DNA of 39,367 bases from Streptosporangium subroseum (lineage in GTDB: Bacteria > Actinomycetota > Actinomycetes > Streptosporangiales > Streptosporangiaceae): NCBI RefSeq assembly GCF_900188345.1, contig NZ_FZOD01000035.1, positions 56,561-95,927 of the forward strand. The letters run 5' to 3'. How positions within the stretch are numbered: the stretch's first letter is position 1; the number at the start of each line of letters is the position of its first letter. The notes beneath the pieces were generated by a model that did no database searches, was not told the origin of the DNA, and was given only the letters and a program-made list of their open reading frames with translations. Shown piece after piece: positions 38,856-39,367 of the stretch. Position numbers and translations under genes: made by a program.

Positions 38856-39367
38856 TGTTCCTTACTCGTCGTTGCCGATGCTGCGGTCATAACCGGCGTG
38901 CTGTTCTTGCCGTCGGCGCCGACGAGGGTGAGGAAGACGTCTTCGAGGGTCGGCTGCTTTTCGATGTATTCGACCTTGGCGGGCGGGAGCAGCTGCTTGA
39001 GCTCGGCCAGGGTGCCGTTCACGATGATCCGGCCCTGGTGCAGGATCGCGATCCGGTCGGCGAGGTGTTCGGCCTCGTCCAGATACTGCGTGGTGAGCAG
39101 CACCGTCGTACCCTGCCCGGCGAGTTCCTTGACGGTCTGCCACACCTCGATGCGCGCCTGGGGGTCGAGTCCGGTCGTCGGCTCGTCGAGGAAGATGACC
39201 GGCGGGTTGCCGATGAGGCTCATCGCGATGTCCAGGCGGCGGCGCATGCCCCCCGAATACGTCGACGCCTTTCGCGCGCCCGCGTCGGTCAGCGAGAAAC
39301 GCGCAAGCAGGTCGTCGGCGATTTTTCCCGGGTCCTTGAGGTGCCGCAGCCGGGCGACCAGCACGAG
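38852..39367 (-). CDS. ABC export ATPase (DrrA-like), N terminus beyond the window
   Basis: The last 171 residues of the ATPase; the frame is open at the right edge, so Walker A lies outside. Visible are the signature STYSGGMRRRLDIAMSLIG, Walker B VIFLDEPTTGLDPQ, the switch-type segment TTQYLDEAEHLADRIAIL and the DrrA-type C-terminal domain (PTLEDVFLTLVG). It drives the ABC-2 permease encoded directly downstream. Such pairs often confer self-resistance to or export of secondary metabolites. Confidence 0.93.
   Translation of the reverse strand, partial: LVLVARLRHLKDPGKIADDLLARFSLTDAGARKASTYSGGMRRRLDIAMSLIGNPPVIFLDEPTTGLDPQARIEVWQTVKELAGQGTTVLLTTQYLDEAEHLADRIAILHQGRIIVNGTLAELKQLLPPAKVEYIEKQPTLEDVFLTLVGADGKNSTPVMTAASATTSKEQ

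Noticed and set aside
29905..39367. A biosynthetic gene cluster around the ABC-F and Drr-like genes
   Set aside because: No core biosynthetic enzyme (PKS, NRPS, RiPP, terpene) is present in the window. The resistance-type genes are scattered among unrelated genes.
1..39367. tRNA, rRNA, integrated phage or plasmid genes
   Set aside because: None of their sequence signatures was seen on either strand.

Overview
The window is high-GC DNA (coding regions roughly 70% G+C) with GTG and TTG starts, stop/start overlaps (GTGA, ATGA), possible leaderless genes and -10 boxes of the TANNNT type. This fits a filamentous actinomycete. The gene mix (GH43 with discoidin-like modules, DUF2264, a two-HTH MerR protein beside an erythromycin esterase, DUF1989/PucR) suggests a Streptosporangiaceae-like soil genus. 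That placement is an inference; there is no rRNA or housekeeping marker here.

Layout. 1-5160: metal and envelope genes: the 3' part of a cation-diffusion-facilitator exporter, a coupled DivIVA-like protein, a BlaI/M56 pair, two unlisted-size small ORFs, a decayed GDPD fragment and a ZIP transporter with an unusual C-terminal domain. 5207-12397: a sugar locus with a CUT1 ABC importer lacking its own ATPase, a 2-hydroxyacid dehydrogenase, a DeoR/LacI hybrid repressor and a divergent DUF2264 protein. One 10-bp motif occurs at both promoter regions. 12523-19104: stand-alone genes: LysR regulator, unknown helical protein, methyltransferase, FAD oxidoreductase, erythromycin esterase divergent from a double MerR regulator, and a GNAT acetyltransferase. 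19190-20010: a scar with a 31-bp tandem repeat, a truncated LacI repressor, a good promoter with LacI-type palindromes, a truncated solute-binding lipoprotein and three consecutive hairpins.

20107-29871 is the most interesting block: two large secreted multimodular glycosidases (an (alpha/alpha)6-like enzyme and a GH43 enzyme) that share discoidin-like modules and a C-terminal two-cysteine domain, followed by a secreted WxL-like protein and a membrane-anchored DUF916-like protein. The architecture recalls the cell-surface WxL/DUF916 complexes of Firmicutes, here combined with plant-polysaccharide-type enzymes in an actinomycete. I infer a surface-displayed polysaccharide-degrading assembly. 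The adjacent LacI and solute-binding remnants suggest that its dedicated import arm was lost.

29905-39367: a NUDIX hydrolase, an ABC-F ATPase with a long leader, a coupled DUF1989/Old Yellow Enzyme pair, a PucR regulator, a cupin, a GlxA-type AraC regulator, a transposase C-terminal remnant, and a DrrA/DrrB-like export pair whose ATPase gene runs off the right edge. No tRNA, rRNA, CRISPR array or complete insertion sequence was seen.
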